Source: Saccharopolyspora dendranthemae (GTDB lineage Bacteria; Actinomycetota; Actinomycetes; Mycobacteriales; Pseudonocardiaceae). Taken from it: a DNA stretch of 64,000 bases. The stretch is taken from assembly GCF_007829955.1 (NCBI RefSeq), contig NZ_VIWX01000006.1, positions 372,001-436,000 on the forward strand. The letters run 5' to 3'. Within the stretch, counting starts at the first letter, position 1, and each line of letters starts with the position of its first letter. The position numbers and the translations under genes were made by a program. The notes under the pieces were generated by a model. The model ran no database searches and was not told the origin of the DNA. It was given only the letters and a program-made list of their open reading frames with translations. This document shows positions 55,065 through 63,825 of the stretch, one piece after another.

Positions 55065-55628
55065 TCAGTTCTCCTTGAACGGGAAGCCCAGGTGCTTCAG
55101 CAGCGCCCGGCCCTCTTCATCGTTGGTGGCAGTGGTAACGACGGTGATGTCCATACCCCGCGGGCGGTCGATGTTGTCCGGGTTGATCTCGTGGAACATC
55201 GACTGCTCGTTGAGGCCGAACGTGTAGTTGCCCCTGCCGTCGAACTGCTTCGGCGAGAGACCGCGGAAGTCACGGATGCGCGGCAGCGCGATGGTGACCA
55301 AGCGGTCCAGGAACTCCCACATGCGGTCGCCGCGCAGGGTGACCCGCGCACCGATCGGCTGGCCCTCGCGCAGCTTGAACTGCGCGATGGACTTGCGGGC
55401 CCGACGGACCTCGGGCTTCTGGCCGGTGATCGCGGCGAGGTCGCGGACCGCGCCCTCGATCAGCTTGCTGTCCCGCGCGGCGTCGCCAACACCCATGTTG
55501 ACCACGACCTTGACCGCGCCCGGCACCTGCATGACGTTGGAGTAGGTGAACTCCTCGTTCAGGGCCTGGCGGATCTCCTCGCGGTACCGGGTCTTGAGCC
55601 GGGGGACGATCTTCTCAGCAGTAGTCAT
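55065..55628 (-). CDS. rplE: 50S ribosomal protein L5
   Basis: 187 aa. VPRLKTRYREEIRQALNEEF at the start, VVNMGVGDAARDSKLI and the RDFRGLSPKQFDGRGNY loop fit L5, which joins 5S rRNA to the 50S and touches P-site tRNA. 2 bp from rplX. Confidence 0.98.
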   Translation of the reverse strand: MTTAEKIVPRLKTRYREEIRQALNEEFTYSNVMQVPGAVKVVVNMGVGDAARDSKLIEGAVRDLAAITGQKPEVRRARKSIAQFKLREGQPIGARVTLRGDRMWEFLDRLVTIALPRIRDFRGLSPKQFDGRGNYTFGLNEQSMFHEINPDNIDRPRGMDITVVTTATNDEEGRALLKHLGFPFKEN

Positions 55629-55630
55629 GA

Positions 55631-55945
55631 TCAGATGTCCTTACCGTTGCGGCGCGAGACGCGAACCTTCTTGCCGTCCTCGTCGATGCGGTGACCGACA
55701 CGGGTCGGCTTCCCGTCCGAGTCCACGACCATCACGTTGCTCACGTGGATCGGGGCTTCCTGGGTGACGATGCCGCCGGACTGGGCGCCACGCTCGGTCC
55801 GGGAGACCTTGGTGTGCTTCTTGATCCGGTTGACACCCTCGACCAGGACCCGCTGGGCGTCCGGCATGGCCTTGATGACCTTGCCCTTGGCGCCCTTGTC
55901 CTTTCCGGAGATGACGACGACCGTGTCGCCCTTCTTGATCTTCAT
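55631..55945 (-). CDS. rplX: 50S ribosomal protein L24
   Basis: 104 aa from the ATG at 55945 (MKIKKGDTVVVISGKDKGAK), the KOW motif of this assembly initiator. Ends VGHRIDEDGKKVRVSRRNG. The upstream frame continues to 56497 but has no family features. 2 bp after rplN. Confidence 0.97.
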   Translation of the reverse strand: MKIKKGDTVVVISGKDKGAKGKVIKAMPDAQRVLVEGVNRIKKHTKVSRTERGAQSGGIVTQEAPIHVSNVMVVDSDGKPTRVGHRIDEDGKKVRVSRRNGKDI

Positions 55946-55947
55946 GA

Positions 55948-56316
55948 TCACAACACCTCCGGCGCGAGCGAGATGATCTTCATGAACTTCTTGTCGCGCA
56001 GCTCTCGGGCCACCGGCCCGAAGATGCGGGTGCCCCGCGGCTCGCCGCCCGGCTTCACCAGGACGGCGGCGTTCTCGTCGAACCGGATGTACGAGCCATC
56101 CGCGCGACGCCTTTCCTTCTTCTGCCGGACGATGACGGCCTTGACCACATCGCCCTTCTTGATTCCGGCTCCGGGGATGGCTTCCTTGACGGTCGCCACG
56201 ATGATGTCCCCGAGGCCCGCGTAGCGCCGGCCCGACCCACCGAGGACACGGATCGTGAGGATCTCCTTGGCCCCGGTGTTGTCGGCGACGCGAAGTCGCG
56301 ACTCCTGCTGGATCAC
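55948..56316 (-). CDS. rplN: 50S ribosomal protein L14
   Basis: 122 aa: MIQQESRLRVADNTGAKEILTIRVLGGS, then AVIVRQKKERRRADGSYIRF and the end KFMKIISLAPEVL. Sits at the subunit bridge. First gene of the spc operon; the terminator and gap upstream mark the operon boundary. Confidence 0.98.
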   Translation of the reverse strand: MIQQESRLRVADNTGAKEILTIRVLGGSGRRYAGLGDIIVATVKEAIPGAGIKKGDVVKAVIVRQKKERRRADGSYIRFDENAAVLVKPGGEPRGTRIFGPVARELRDKKFMKIISLAPEVL

Positions 56317-56416
56317 GTATGACTCCTGACCCTAAGTGCCCGGACCTTGCGCCCGGACACACTCTGGCGTGCCAAATTGCCGACCTGACACGCGCGGTCA
56401 ACTTCCACAAGCGAAA

Positions 56417-56449
56417 CGGCCGGTCGTTGATCTCGCCGACGACCGGCCG
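56417..56449 (-). terminator. Terminator between S10 and spc operons
   Basis: CGGCCGGTCGT pairs exactly with ACGACCGGCCG over an 11-nt loop, 58 bp after the rpsQ stop. The rest of the 190-bp gap should hold the spc promoter; none was placed with confidence. Confidence 0.7.
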
Positions 56450-56506
56450 GTCCACCGTGTCGCTCTGGGGAACCACCGCAGCGCGGGAGCGCCCCAAAAC
56501 GGTTGA

Positions 56507-56782
56507 TTACTTGGCCTTCTCGACGACCTCGACCAGTCGCCAGCGCTTGCTGGCCGACAGCGGCCGGGTCTCCATCAGCACCACCCGGTCGCCGATACCG
56601 GCGGTGTTGGCCTCGTCGTGCACCTTGACCTTGGTGGTCTGACGCATGACCTTGCCGTAGAGGGCGTGCTTCTTGCGGTCTTCCAGGGAGACCACGATCG
56701 TCTTGTCCATCTTGTCCGAGACGACGTAGCCCTCACGCACCTTGCGGCTGTTGCGCTCCACGCCCTGTCCTTTCTCACTCAT
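56507..56782 (-). CDS. rpsQ: 30S ribosomal protein S17
   Basis: 91 aa OB-fold protein: RKVREGYVVSDKMDKTIVVSLEDRKKHALYGK, then DEANTAGIGDRVVLMETRPLSASKRWRLVEV. Primary 16S binder; last gene of the S10 operon. Overlaps rpmC by ATGA. Confidence 0.98.
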   Translation of the reverse strand: MSEKGQGVERNSRKVREGYVVSDKMDKTIVVSLEDRKKHALYGKVMRQTTKVKVHDEANTAGIGDRVVLMETRPLSASKRWRLVEVVEKAK

Positions 56783-57021
56783 GCCGCGCCCTCCTCAGCA
56801 CCTTCGGCGTTAACCGTCAGGCCCAGTTCGCGCTCGCGCATGATGGTGTAGATCCGGGCGATGTCCTGTCGGACGACGCGCAGCCGCCGGTTGTTCTGCA
56901 GCTGACCAGTGGCCATCTGGAACCGGAGGTTGAACAGCTCTTCCTTCGATTCCTTCAGCCGCTGCACGAGCTCCTCGTTGTCCAGCTCGCGGAGCTCGGA
57001 TGCGGTGACACCCGCTGCCAT
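56779..57021 (-). CDS. rpmC: 50S ribosomal protein L29
   Basis: 80 aa. SELRELDNEELVQRLKESKEELFNLRFQMATGQLQNNRRLRVVR and ARIYTIMRERE are the two-helix L29 pattern at the exit tunnel. Short acidic tail. Its ATG shares one base with the rplP stop (TGATG). Confidence 0.98.
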   Translation of the reverse strand: MAAGVTASELRELDNEELVQRLKESKEELFNLRFQMATGQLQNNRRLRVVRQDIARIYTIMRERELGLTVNAEGAEEGAA

Positions 57022-57440
57022 CAGAAGTCACCACCCTCGCGGGACACGATCTTGCACTTCATCGGGAGCTTGTGCGCCGCACGAGTCAACGCCTCGACCG
57101 CCGTCTTCTCGTTCGGGAAGGTCAGCTCGAACATGATGCGTCCGGGCTTGACGTTGGCGACCCAGGACTCCGGCGAACCCTTACCGGAACCCTGACGGGT
57201 TTCGGCGGGCTTCTTCGTCAGCGGGCGGTCCGGGAAGATGTTGATCCACACCTTGCCGCCACGCTTGACGTGCCGAGTGATGGCGATACGGGCCGACTCG
57301 ATCTGACGGTTGGTCACGTAGCCGTGCTCGATCGCCTGAATGCCGTACTCGCCGAAACTGATCCGGGTGCCACCCTTGGCGAAGCCCTTACGCTTCGGCG
57401 CGTGGCTCTTGCGCCACTTCACCCTGCGTGGGACGAGCAC
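57021..57440 (-). CDS. rplP: 50S ribosomal protein L16
   Basis: 139 aa: MLVPRRVKWRKSHAPKRKGFAKGGTRISFGEYGI at the start and GSGKGSPESWVANVKPGRIMFEL later. Helps shape the A-site tRNA cleft. 3 bp after rpsC. Confidence 0.98.
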   Translation of the reverse strand: MLVPRRVKWRKSHAPKRKGFAKGGTRISFGEYGIQAIEHGYVTNRQIESARIAITRHVKRGGKVWINIFPDRPLTKKPAETRQGSGKGSPESWVANVKPGRIMFELTFPNEKTAVEALTRAAHKLPMKCKIVSREGGDF

Positions 57441-57443
57441 GTC

Positions 57444-58292
57444 TCAGCCCTCCGTCTTCTCTTCAGCCGGCGCAGCCTGCGGCTGCTCGCCCTCCGCGGC
57501 CTTGGTCTCGGCCTTGGCGGACTTGTCAGCCGCACCGCGCTCGCCGCGGTCCGCGCCGCCACGGCGACGGCCACCGCGGTCACCGCGGCCACCACGCTCG
57601 TTGCGCTCGTTGCCACCGCCGCGCGGGGGCCGGACCTCGGACTCCTGCTGCTTCTGCTTCAGGCCACCGACCAGCTCGCCCTTGTAGATCCACACCTTGA
57701 CGCCGATGCGCCCGAAGGTGGTGCGGGCCTCGAAGAAGCCGTAGTCGATGTCCGCGCGCAGCGTGTGCAGCGGAACGCGACCCTCGCGGTAGAACTCCGA
57801 GCGCGACATCTCCGCGCCACCCAGACGTCCGCCGCACTGCACCCGGATGCCCTTGACCTGCGACGAGCGCATGGCCGACTGAATGGCCTTGCGCATCGCG
57901 CGCCGGAAGGACACGCGGTTGGACAGCTGCTCGGCCACACCCTGTGCGACCAGCTGGGCGTCCGCCTCGGGGTTCTTGACCTCGAGGATGTTGAGCTGAA
58001 CCTGCTTGCCGGTCAGCTTCTCGAGGGAACCGCGGATGCGGTCCGCCTCGGCACCACGACGGCCGATGACGATGCCCGGCCGGGCGGTGTGAATGTCCAC
58101 GCGGACGCGCTCACGGGTGCGCTCGATCTCCACCTTCGAGATCCCAGCGCGCTCCATCCCGCGAGACAGCTGCCGGCGGATCTTGACGTCTTCCGCGACG
58201 TACTCCGAGTACTGCTTGTCGGCGTACCAGCGAGACTTCCAGTCCGTGGTGATGCCGAGTCGGAAGCCGTGCGGGTTAATCTTCTGACCCAC
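57444..58292 (-). CDS. rpsC: 30S ribosomal protein S3 with Arg/Gly-rich tail
   Basis: 282 aa. The KH domain (IVIGRRGAEADRIRGSLEKLTGKQV) and the C-terminal S3 domain (VQCGGRLGGAEMSRSEFYREGRVPLHTLRADIDYGF) are normal. After residue 215 comes a 60-aa tail rich in Arg, Gly and then Glu/Ala. S3 forms the mRNA entry. Overlaps the rplV stop by 1 base. Confidence 0.98.
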   Translation of the reverse strand: MGQKINPHGFRLGITTDWKSRWYADKQYSEYVAEDVKIRRQLSRGMERAGISKVEIERTRERVRVDIHTARPGIVIGRRGAEADRIRGSLEKLTGKQVQLNILEVKNPEADAQLVAQGVAEQLSNRVSFRRAMRKAIQSAMRSSQVKGIRVQCGGRLGGAEMSRSEFYREGRVPLHTLRADIDYGFFEARTTFGRIGVKVWIYKGELVGGLKQKQQESEVRPPRGGGNERNERGGRGDRGGRRRGGADRGERGAADKSAKAETKAAEGEQPQAAPAEEKTEG

Positions 58293-58705
58293 TACCGGGC
58301 ACTCCCCTTCTGGCTCTTTCGGGACTTGGTCGCCGCAGGCCGAGATTCAACCTCGACCGTGATGTGGCTGGTCCGCTTCCGGATCCGGTACGCACGACCC
58401 TGCGCGCGCGGCCGGAACCGCTTCAACGTCGGACCCTCGTCCACGTACGCGTGGTGCACGACCAGCGTGTCGGGGTCGAGGGAAAGGTTGTTCTCCGCGT
58501 TGGCGATCGCACTGGCGAGCACCTTCGACACCGGACCGCTTGCGGTCTGCGGCGCGAACTGAAGCACAGCCAGGGCATCGCTGGCGCTCCGGCCCTTGAT
58601 GAGCTCGACCACGCGTCGCGCCTTCATCGGCGACACGCGGACGAACCGGGCCCGCGCCACTGCGCGCGGAGCTTCCGCGGCAGTGGAGTCGGAACGGGCT
58701 GTCAT
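58292..58705 (-). CDS. rplV: 50S ribosomal protein L22
   Basis: 137 aa. ARARFVRVSPMKARRVVELIKGRSASDALAVLQF and the tunnel-lining RFRPRAQGRAYRIRKRTSHITVEV loop are present. The loop is intact, so no macrolide-type deletion is seen. Short Lys/Ala tail. Confidence 0.98.
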   Translation of the reverse strand: MTARSDSTAAEAPRAVARARFVRVSPMKARRVVELIKGRSASDALAVLQFAPQTASGPVSKVLASAIANAENNLSLDPDTLVVHHAYVDEGPTLKRFRPRAQGRAYRIRKRTSHITVEVESRPAATKSRKSQKGSAR

Positions 58706-58747
58706 CCTGCTACCCCTTGCTCTTACTCGTTCGTGTCACAGACCCGC

Positions 58748-59029
58748 TCAGCGGCGGCGCGACTTCCGGTCATCCTTGACGTGGCCCTTGAACGTGCGGG
58801 TCGGGGCGAACTCGCCCAGCTTGTGACCCACCATCGCCTCGGTGACGAACACCGGGACGTGCTTGCGGCCGTCGTGCACCGCGAAGGTGTGGCCCAGCAT
58901 GTCCGGAATGATCGTGGACCGACGGGACCAAGTCTTGATCACGGTCTTCTTGCCCGACTCGTTAAGCGCGTCCACCTTCTTGAGCAGGTGGTCGTCCACG
59001 AACGGGCCCTTCTTCAGGCTGCGTGGCAT
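58748..59029 (-). CDS. rpsS: 30S ribosomal protein S19
   Basis: 93 aa: MPRSLKKGPFVDDHLLKKVD, IPDMLGHTFAVHDGRKHVPV, and GEFAPTRTFKGHV. Contacts A-site tRNA. 18 bp from rplB. Confidence 0.98.
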   Translation of the reverse strand: MPRSLKKGPFVDDHLLKKVDALNESGKKTVIKTWSRRSTIIPDMLGHTFAVHDGRKHVPVFVTEAMVGHKLGEFAPTRTFKGHVKDDRKSRRR

Positions 59030-59047
59030 GTTTGCTTACCTCCCTGC

Positions 59048-59881
59048 TCAGCGCTTCTTGCCGGTACGCCGGCGGCGGACGATGAGCTTGTCACTCGGCT
59101 TGCGGAGACGGGTACGACCCTCCGGCTTACCGTTCGGGTTAACCGGGTGGCGACCACCGGAGGTCTTGCCCTCACCACCACCGTGCGGGTGGTCCACCGG
59201 GTTCATGACGACACCGCGGACGGTCGGGCGCTTGCCCTTCCACCGCATGCGGCCGGCCTTGCCCCAGTTGATGTTGGCGTGCTCCGAGTTGCCGACCTCG
59301 CCGACGGTGGCCCGGCAGCGCGCGTCCACGTTGCGGATCTCGCCCGAAGGCATCCGCAGCTGGGCGTACGGCCCGTCCTTGGCCACCAGCTGCACCCGGG
59401 CACCGGCCGAGCGAGCGATCTTCGCACCCTGTCCGGGGCGGAGCTCGATCGCGTGGATCACGGTACCGGTGGGGATGTTGCGCAGCGGCAGGTTGTTACC
59501 CGGCTTGATGTCGGCCCGAGCGCCGGACTCGATCGCGTCTCCCTGCTTCACGCCGTTCGGCGCCACGATGTAGCGCTTCTCGCCGTCAGCGAAGTGCAGG
59601 AGAGCGATCCGAGCACTGCGGTTCGGGTCGTACTCGATGTGCGCGACCTTGGCCGGCACACCGTCCTTGTCGTTGCGGCGGAAGTCGATCAGGCGGTAGG
59701 CCCGCTTGTGACCGCCACCCTTGTGCCGCGTGGTGATCTTGCCCTGAGCGTTGCGGCCCGCCTTGCGATTCAGCGGGACGATCAACGACTTCTCCGGCTC
59801 CGTCCGGGTGATCTCGGCGAAGTCGGACACGCTCGAGCCACGACGGCCAGGCGTCGTCGGCTTGTACTTGCGAATGCCCAT
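59048..59881 (-). CDS. rplB: 50S ribosomal protein L2
   Basis: 277 aa, full length: GIRKYKPTTPGRRGSSVSDF, the RNA-binding SH3-like domain and the C-terminal VMNPVDHPHGGGEGKTSGGRHP motif needed for peptidyl transferase function. Confidence 0.98.
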   Translation of the reverse strand: MGIRKYKPTTPGRRGSSVSDFAEITRTEPEKSLIVPLNRKAGRNAQGKITTRHKGGGHKRAYRLIDFRRNDKDGVPAKVAHIEYDPNRSARIALLHFADGEKRYIVAPNGVKQGDAIESGARADIKPGNNLPLRNIPTGTVIHAIELRPGQGAKIARSAGARVQLVAKDGPYAQLRMPSGEIRNVDARCRATVGEVGNSEHANINWGKAGRMRWKGKRPTVRGVVMNPVDHPHGGGEGKTSGGRHPVNPNGKPEGRTRLRKPSDKLIVRRRRTGKKR

Positions 59882-59912
59882 TTCTAAAGCAACCTCGTCC
59901 TAATCAGCACCG

Positions 59913-60212
59913 TCAGGCGGCCGGACCGCCGAAGATCTCGATCGCCTTGCTCCCCGGCGTCAAGGTCACGATCGCCCGCTTGGTGTCCTTGCGCTTGCCG
60001 AACCCGGTGCGGGTGCGCTTGCGCTTGCCGTTGCGGTTGATCGTGTTGACGCTGGCGACCTCGACGTCGAAGATCTGCTCAATGGCGATCTTGATTTCGG
60101 TCTTGTTCGAGCGCGGGTCCACCAAGAAGGTGTACTGCGACTGCTCCAGCAGTCCGTAGCTCTTCTCGGAGATCACCGGCTTCAGGATGATGTCCCGGGG
60201 GTCGGCGCTCAC
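59913..60212 (-). CDS. rplW: 50S ribosomal protein L23
   Basis: 99 aa: DPRDIILKPVISEKSYGLLEQSQYTFLVD and VNTINRNGKRKRTRTGFGKRKDTKRAIVTL. At the exit tunnel, where trigger factor and SRP dock. Overlaps rplD by ATGA. Confidence 0.98.
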   Translation of the reverse strand: MSADPRDIILKPVISEKSYGLLEQSQYTFLVDPRSNKTEIKIAIEQIFDVEVASVNTINRNGKRKRTRTGFGKRKDTKRAIVTLTPGSKAIEIFGGPAA

Positions 60213-60892
60213 TGCTCTGCCTCCTCAGCGGAAGAAGCGACGGCCTTGACCGACCGGCCCTTGGCCGGACCTGCGACGAAACGGTCGTAGGCGGCCTTGG
60301 TGAACACCACGTCATCGCTGTTGAGCACGTCGTAGGTGTTCAGCTGACCCGGGTCGATCAGGTGCACGTTCTGCAGGTTCCGCAGGCTCAGCCACGAGTT
60401 CTGATCCTCGTGGCGGTCGAGCACGACCAGAACCTTCTTGGCTTCGGTCCAGTTCCGCAGCGCGGTCTTGGCCGACTTGGTGGACGGCGCTTCGCCGCCG
60501 ACGACGCCGGTGACCACGTGCAGCTGGCCGGCGCGAACCCGGTCGGAGAGGGCACCGCGCAGGGCGGCCTTCACCATCTTCTTCGGGGTCCGCTGGGTGT
60601 AGTCCCGCGGCTGCGGGCCGTGGACGGTGCCACCGCCGGCGAACTGGGGCGCGCGGATGGAGCCCTGCCGGGCGTTACCGGTGCCCTTCTGCCGGTACGG
60701 CTTCTTGCCGCCGCCGGAGACCTGACCGCGGGTCTTGGTCGCGTGCGTGCCCTGGCGAGCCGCGGCCAGCTGGGCCACGACGACCTGGTGCAGCAGCGCC
60801 ACGTTGGCCTGCGCGTCGAAAATCTCGGCCGGCAGCTCGACCGTGCCGTCGGTCTTGCCGTCCGGGGTACGGACATCGAGCGTCAAGCTCAT
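60209..60892 (-). CDS. rplD: 50S ribosomal protein L4
   Basis: 227 aa from the ATG at 60892 (overlapping the rplC stop as TGATG; a GTG lies one codon before). RGQVSGGGKKPYRQKGTGNARQGSIRAPQF is the long tunnel loop. The C-terminal domain carries VLDRHEDQNSWLSLRNL. Confidence 0.98.
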   Translation of the reverse strand: MSLTLDVRTPDGKTDGTVELPAEIFDAQANVALLHQVVVAQLAAARQGTHATKTRGQVSGGGKKPYRQKGTGNARQGSIRAPQFAGGGTVHGPQPRDYTQRTPKKMVKAALRGALSDRVRAGQLHVVTGVVGGEAPSTKSAKTALRNWTEAKKVLVVLDRHEDQNSWLSLRNLQNVHLIDPGQLNTYDVLNSDDVVFTKAAYDRFVAGPAKGRSVKAVASSAEEAEQ

Positions 60893-61542
60893 CACGCACC
60901 ACCCTTCGCGGGACTCTTCACCAGAACCAGGCCACCCTTCGGGCCGGGCACGGCGCCCTTGATCAGCAGCAGGCCGTTGTCGCCCTCGACCTTGTGCACC
61001 TTCAGGTTCTGCGTGGTGACGCGGTTGGTACCCATCCGCCCCGCCATGCGCATGCCCTTGAAGACGCGACCGGGGGTCGCGCAGCCGCCGATGGAACCCG
61101 GCTTGCGGTGCACGGCCTGAGCACCGTGGCTCATCGGCTGACGGTGGAAACCGTGCCGCTTAATCGTGCCCGCGAAGCCCTTGCCCTTGCTGGTGCCGAC
61201 CACGTCGACCACCGCGCCAACCTCGAAGAGGTCCGCGCTGATCTCCTGGCCGAGCTCGTATTCGCCGGCGTCCGCGGTGCGCAGCTCGACGACGTGGCGG
61301 CGCGGGGTGACACCGGCCTTGGTGAAGTGGCCGCCACGCGGCTTGTTCACCCGGCGGGGGTCGACGGCGCCGAACGCCAGCTGCACGGCCGAGTAGCCGT
61401 CCTTCTCGGGGGTCCGGATCTGGGTGATCACGTTCGGCCCGGCCTGCACGACGGTGACCGGGATGACCCGGTTCTTGTCGTCGAAGACCTGGGTCATGCC
61501 GAGCTTGGTGCCCAGAAGCCCCTTGATCTGCCTGTCAGACAT
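60892..61542 (-). CDS. rplC: 50S ribosomal protein L3
   Basis: 216 aa: GLLGTKLGMTQVFDDKNRVIPVTVVQAGPN, GTSKGKGFAGTIKRHGFHRQPMSHG and GRVFKGMRMAGRMGTNRVT are the L3 landmarks. The loop reaches the peptidyl transferase centre. No alteration in that loop was noticed. Confidence 0.98.
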   Translation of the reverse strand: MSDRQIKGLLGTKLGMTQVFDDKNRVIPVTVVQAGPNVITQIRTPEKDGYSAVQLAFGAVDPRRVNKPRGGHFTKAGVTPRRHVVELRTADAGEYELGQEISADLFEVGAVVDVVGTSKGKGFAGTIKRHGFHRQPMSHGAQAVHRKPGSIGGCATPGRVFKGMRMAGRMGTNRVTTQNLKVHKVEGDNGLLLIKGAVPGPKGGLVLVKSPAKGGA

Positions 61543-61577
61543 TGGTCTCGTTCTCTCCGCTACCTCGTCGCCGTGCC

Positions 61578-61883
61578 TTACTGGATGTTCACGTCGACGC
61601 TGGCCGGCAGGTCGATACGCATGAGTGCGTCGACCGTCTTCGGCGTCGGTTCGAGGATGTCGATGAGCCGCTTGTGCGTCCGCATCTCGAAGTGCTCCCG
61701 CGAGTCCTTGTACTTGTGCGGGGAGCGGATGACGCAGTAGACGTTCTTCTCAGTGGGCAGCGGCACCGGCCCCACGACCCGAGCGCCGGTGCGCGTCACG
61801 GTCTCGACGATCTTGCGTGCGGACGCGTCGATCGCCTCGTGGTCGTAGGCCTTGAGCCGGATGCGGATCTTCTGTCCCGCCAT
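61578..61883 (-). CDS. rpsJ: 30S ribosomal protein S10
   Basis: 101 aa from the ATG at 61883 (AGQKIRIRLKAYDHEAIDASA). VGPVPLPTEKNVYCVIRSPHKYKDSREHFEMRTHKRL is the conserved loop. First gene of the S10 operon, and the NusA/NusB-type antitermination partner as NusE in other bacteria. Confidence 0.98.
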   Translation of the reverse strand: MAGQKIRIRLKAYDHEAIDASARKIVETVTRTGARVVGPVPLPTEKNVYCVIRSPHKYKDSREHFEMRTHKRLIDILEPTPKTVDALMRIDLPASVDVNIQ

Positions 61884-62385
61884 GGTGGCTTGCCGTTCCT
61901 CTAGTCTCGTGCCGCGGTTAGGTACATGGGTGCAGGGCGCACCCATCGGTGCCCCTCACGGCCCTCAGCTTGGTGTCGTCCCCGATACCGGGAGCCGTCA
62001 CAGCTCTCAGTCCGCCCCTGTTCAAGTGTTGAGGTGCCCGGTACACGCGGTCGGGCGTGTCGCCCAGCTGTCGCATACTGGTCCCCTCGAACGTCGCCGA
62101 TGGGGTGGGCCCGGAGGCCCGTACACCTTTCTTGTGCCCTGCTCGGCCGACCGAGCGGCCGGAGGATCGGATTCCGAAAGAGAACGGATCCGAACACCGA
62201 ACAAGGGCGCGAGGCCCTCGCACCAAGGCGGCCGGAGTCTCAACGCGGCTACCAGGACCGATGAGATCGATCCGAAGCCTGAAATTCCGGCCGCCCTGAA
62301 CGAGCAACCCATATAGGATGGCACATCGCTCGCACCACCCAAAATCGGGGGTCGTTTTACGCGACCGAGGTCACGAAAAACAAGA
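61884..62385 (-). promoter_or_regulatory. Leader and promoter region of the S10 operon
   Basis: About 500 bp without a convincing gene between tuf and rpsJ. An AT-rich block near 62310-62320 (CCTATAT on the minus strand) is the best place for a promoter, which would give an untranslated leader of several hundred bases. The -35 match is poor, so the position is uncertain. Frames here look like chance. Confidence 0.5.
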
Positions 62386-62420
62386 GAGGACCCGCCTTCC
62401 GTTGTGGAAAGCGGGTCCTC
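62386..62420 (-). terminator. Terminator after tuf
   Basis: A 15-bp stem starting GAGGACCCGCC with one G-U pair over GTTGT, 6 bp past the tuf stop. On the minus strand TCTTGTTTTTC follows. The stem is near-identical in core to the rplO terminator. Confidence 0.9.
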
Positions 62421-62426
62421 GTCACA

Positions 62427-63620
62427 TCACTTGGTGATCTTGGTGACGCGACCGGCGCCGACCGTGCGGCCACCTTCGCGGATCGCGAAGCGCAGACCCT
62501 CGTCCATCGCGATGGGCTGGATCAGCTGGACCGACATCTCGGTGTTGTCGCCCGGCATGACCATCTCGGTGCCCTCGGGCAGGGTCACAACGCCGGTGAC
62601 GTCCGTCGTCCGGAAGTAGAACTGCGGACGGTAGTTGTTGAAGAACGGCGTGTGACGGCCACCCTCGTCCTTGGACAGGATGTAGACCTGCGCCTCGAAC
62701 TCGGTGTGCGGGGTGGTGGTGCCCGGCTTCACGACGACCATGCCGCGCTCGACCTCTTCGCGCTTGATGCCGCGAATCAGCAGACCGACGTTGTCGCCCG
62801 CGTGGCCCTCGTCGAGGAGCTTGCGGAACATCTCGACACCGGTGACGGTGGTCTTGAGCGGCTTCTCCTTGATGCCGACCAGTTCCACCTCCTCGTTCAC
62901 CTTGATGATGCCGCGCTCGATGCGGCCGGTGATGACGGTGCCGCGGCCGGTGATCGAGAAGACGTCCTCGACCGGCATCAGGAACGCCTTGTCGGTGTCG
63001 CGCACCGGGTCCGGGACGCTCTCGTCGACGGCGCTCATGAGCTCAACGATCTTGTTGGCCCACTCCTCGTCGCCCTCCAGCGCCTTCAGCGCGGAGACGC
63101 GCACGACCGGCACGTCGTCGCCCGGGAACTCCTGGGACGACAGCAGCTCGCGGACCTCCATCTCGACGAGCTCGAGGATCTCCTCGTCGTCGACCATGTC
63201 GGACTTGTTGAGCGCAACCAGGATGTAGGGCACGCCGACCTGGCGAGCCAGCAGCACGTGCTCACGGGTCTGCGGCATCGGGCCGTCGGTCGCGGCGACC
63301 ACCAGGATCGCACCGTCCATCTGGGCGGCACCGGTGATCATGTTCTTCACGTAGTCAGCGTGACCGGGAGCGTCGACGTGCGCGTAGTGACGCTTGTCGG
63401 TCTGGTACTCGACGTGCGAGATCTGAATCGTGATGCCGCGCTCTTTTTCCTCCGGCGCCTTGTCGATCTCGTCGAACGGCGTGAAGGGGTTCAGCTCCGG
63501 GAACTTGTCGTGCAGAACCTTGGTGATGGCTGCGGTGAGCGTGGTCTTGCCGTGGTCAACGTGACCGATGGTCCCGATGTTGACGTGCGGCTTGTCCCTC
63601 TCGAACTTCGCCTTCGCCAC
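62427..63620 (-). CDS. tuf: Elongation factor Tu
   Basis: 397 aa. GTPase that brings aminoacyl-tRNA to the ribosome. GHVDHGKTTL (G1), RGITIQISHVEYQT (G2 region), DAPGHADY (G3), NKSDMVDD (G4) and the C-terminal barrels are all present at normal length. Lies 205 bp after fusA. Confidence 0.98.
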   Translation of the reverse strand: MAKAKFERDKPHVNIGTIGHVDHGKTTLTAAITKVLHDKFPELNPFTPFDEIDKAPEEKERGITIQISHVEYQTDKRHYAHVDAPGHADYVKNMITGAAQMDGAILVVAATDGPMPQTREHVLLARQVGVPYILVALNKSDMVDDEEILELVEMEVRELLSSQEFPGDDVPVVRVSALKALEGDEEWANKIVELMSAVDESVPDPVRDTDKAFLMPVEDVFSITGRGTVITGRIERGIIKVNEEVELVGIKEKPLKTTVTGVEMFRKLLDEGHAGDNVGLLIRGIKREEVERGMVVVKPGTTTPHTEFEAQVYILSKDEGGRHTPFFNNYRPQFYFRTTDVTGVVTLPEGTEMVMPGDNTEMSVQLIQPIAMDEGLRFAIREGGRTVGAGRVTKITK

Positions 63621-63825
63621 TGGATTGTCCTCCTGGACTTGTTAACTTTCCGCCGTACGACTTGGTGTGCCAGGCGGAGTCCTGTCGGGTCGGTGACGAG
63701 CGGTTGGCTTCCTCCCGTGGGAAGTCGCGGCCCGCTCGCCGCCGTCTGGAGGGGATTGCTCCCCGGTCGCCTTCGCGAGGCGTCGCCTCTTGGCCGGCCC
63801 CGGTCACCCGAGGCCGACCAGCGGG

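Noticed and set aside
61884..62385. Frames of about 100 codons upstream of rpsJ
   Set aside because: Open on both strands, no family features, and they overlap the expected S10 promoter and leader.
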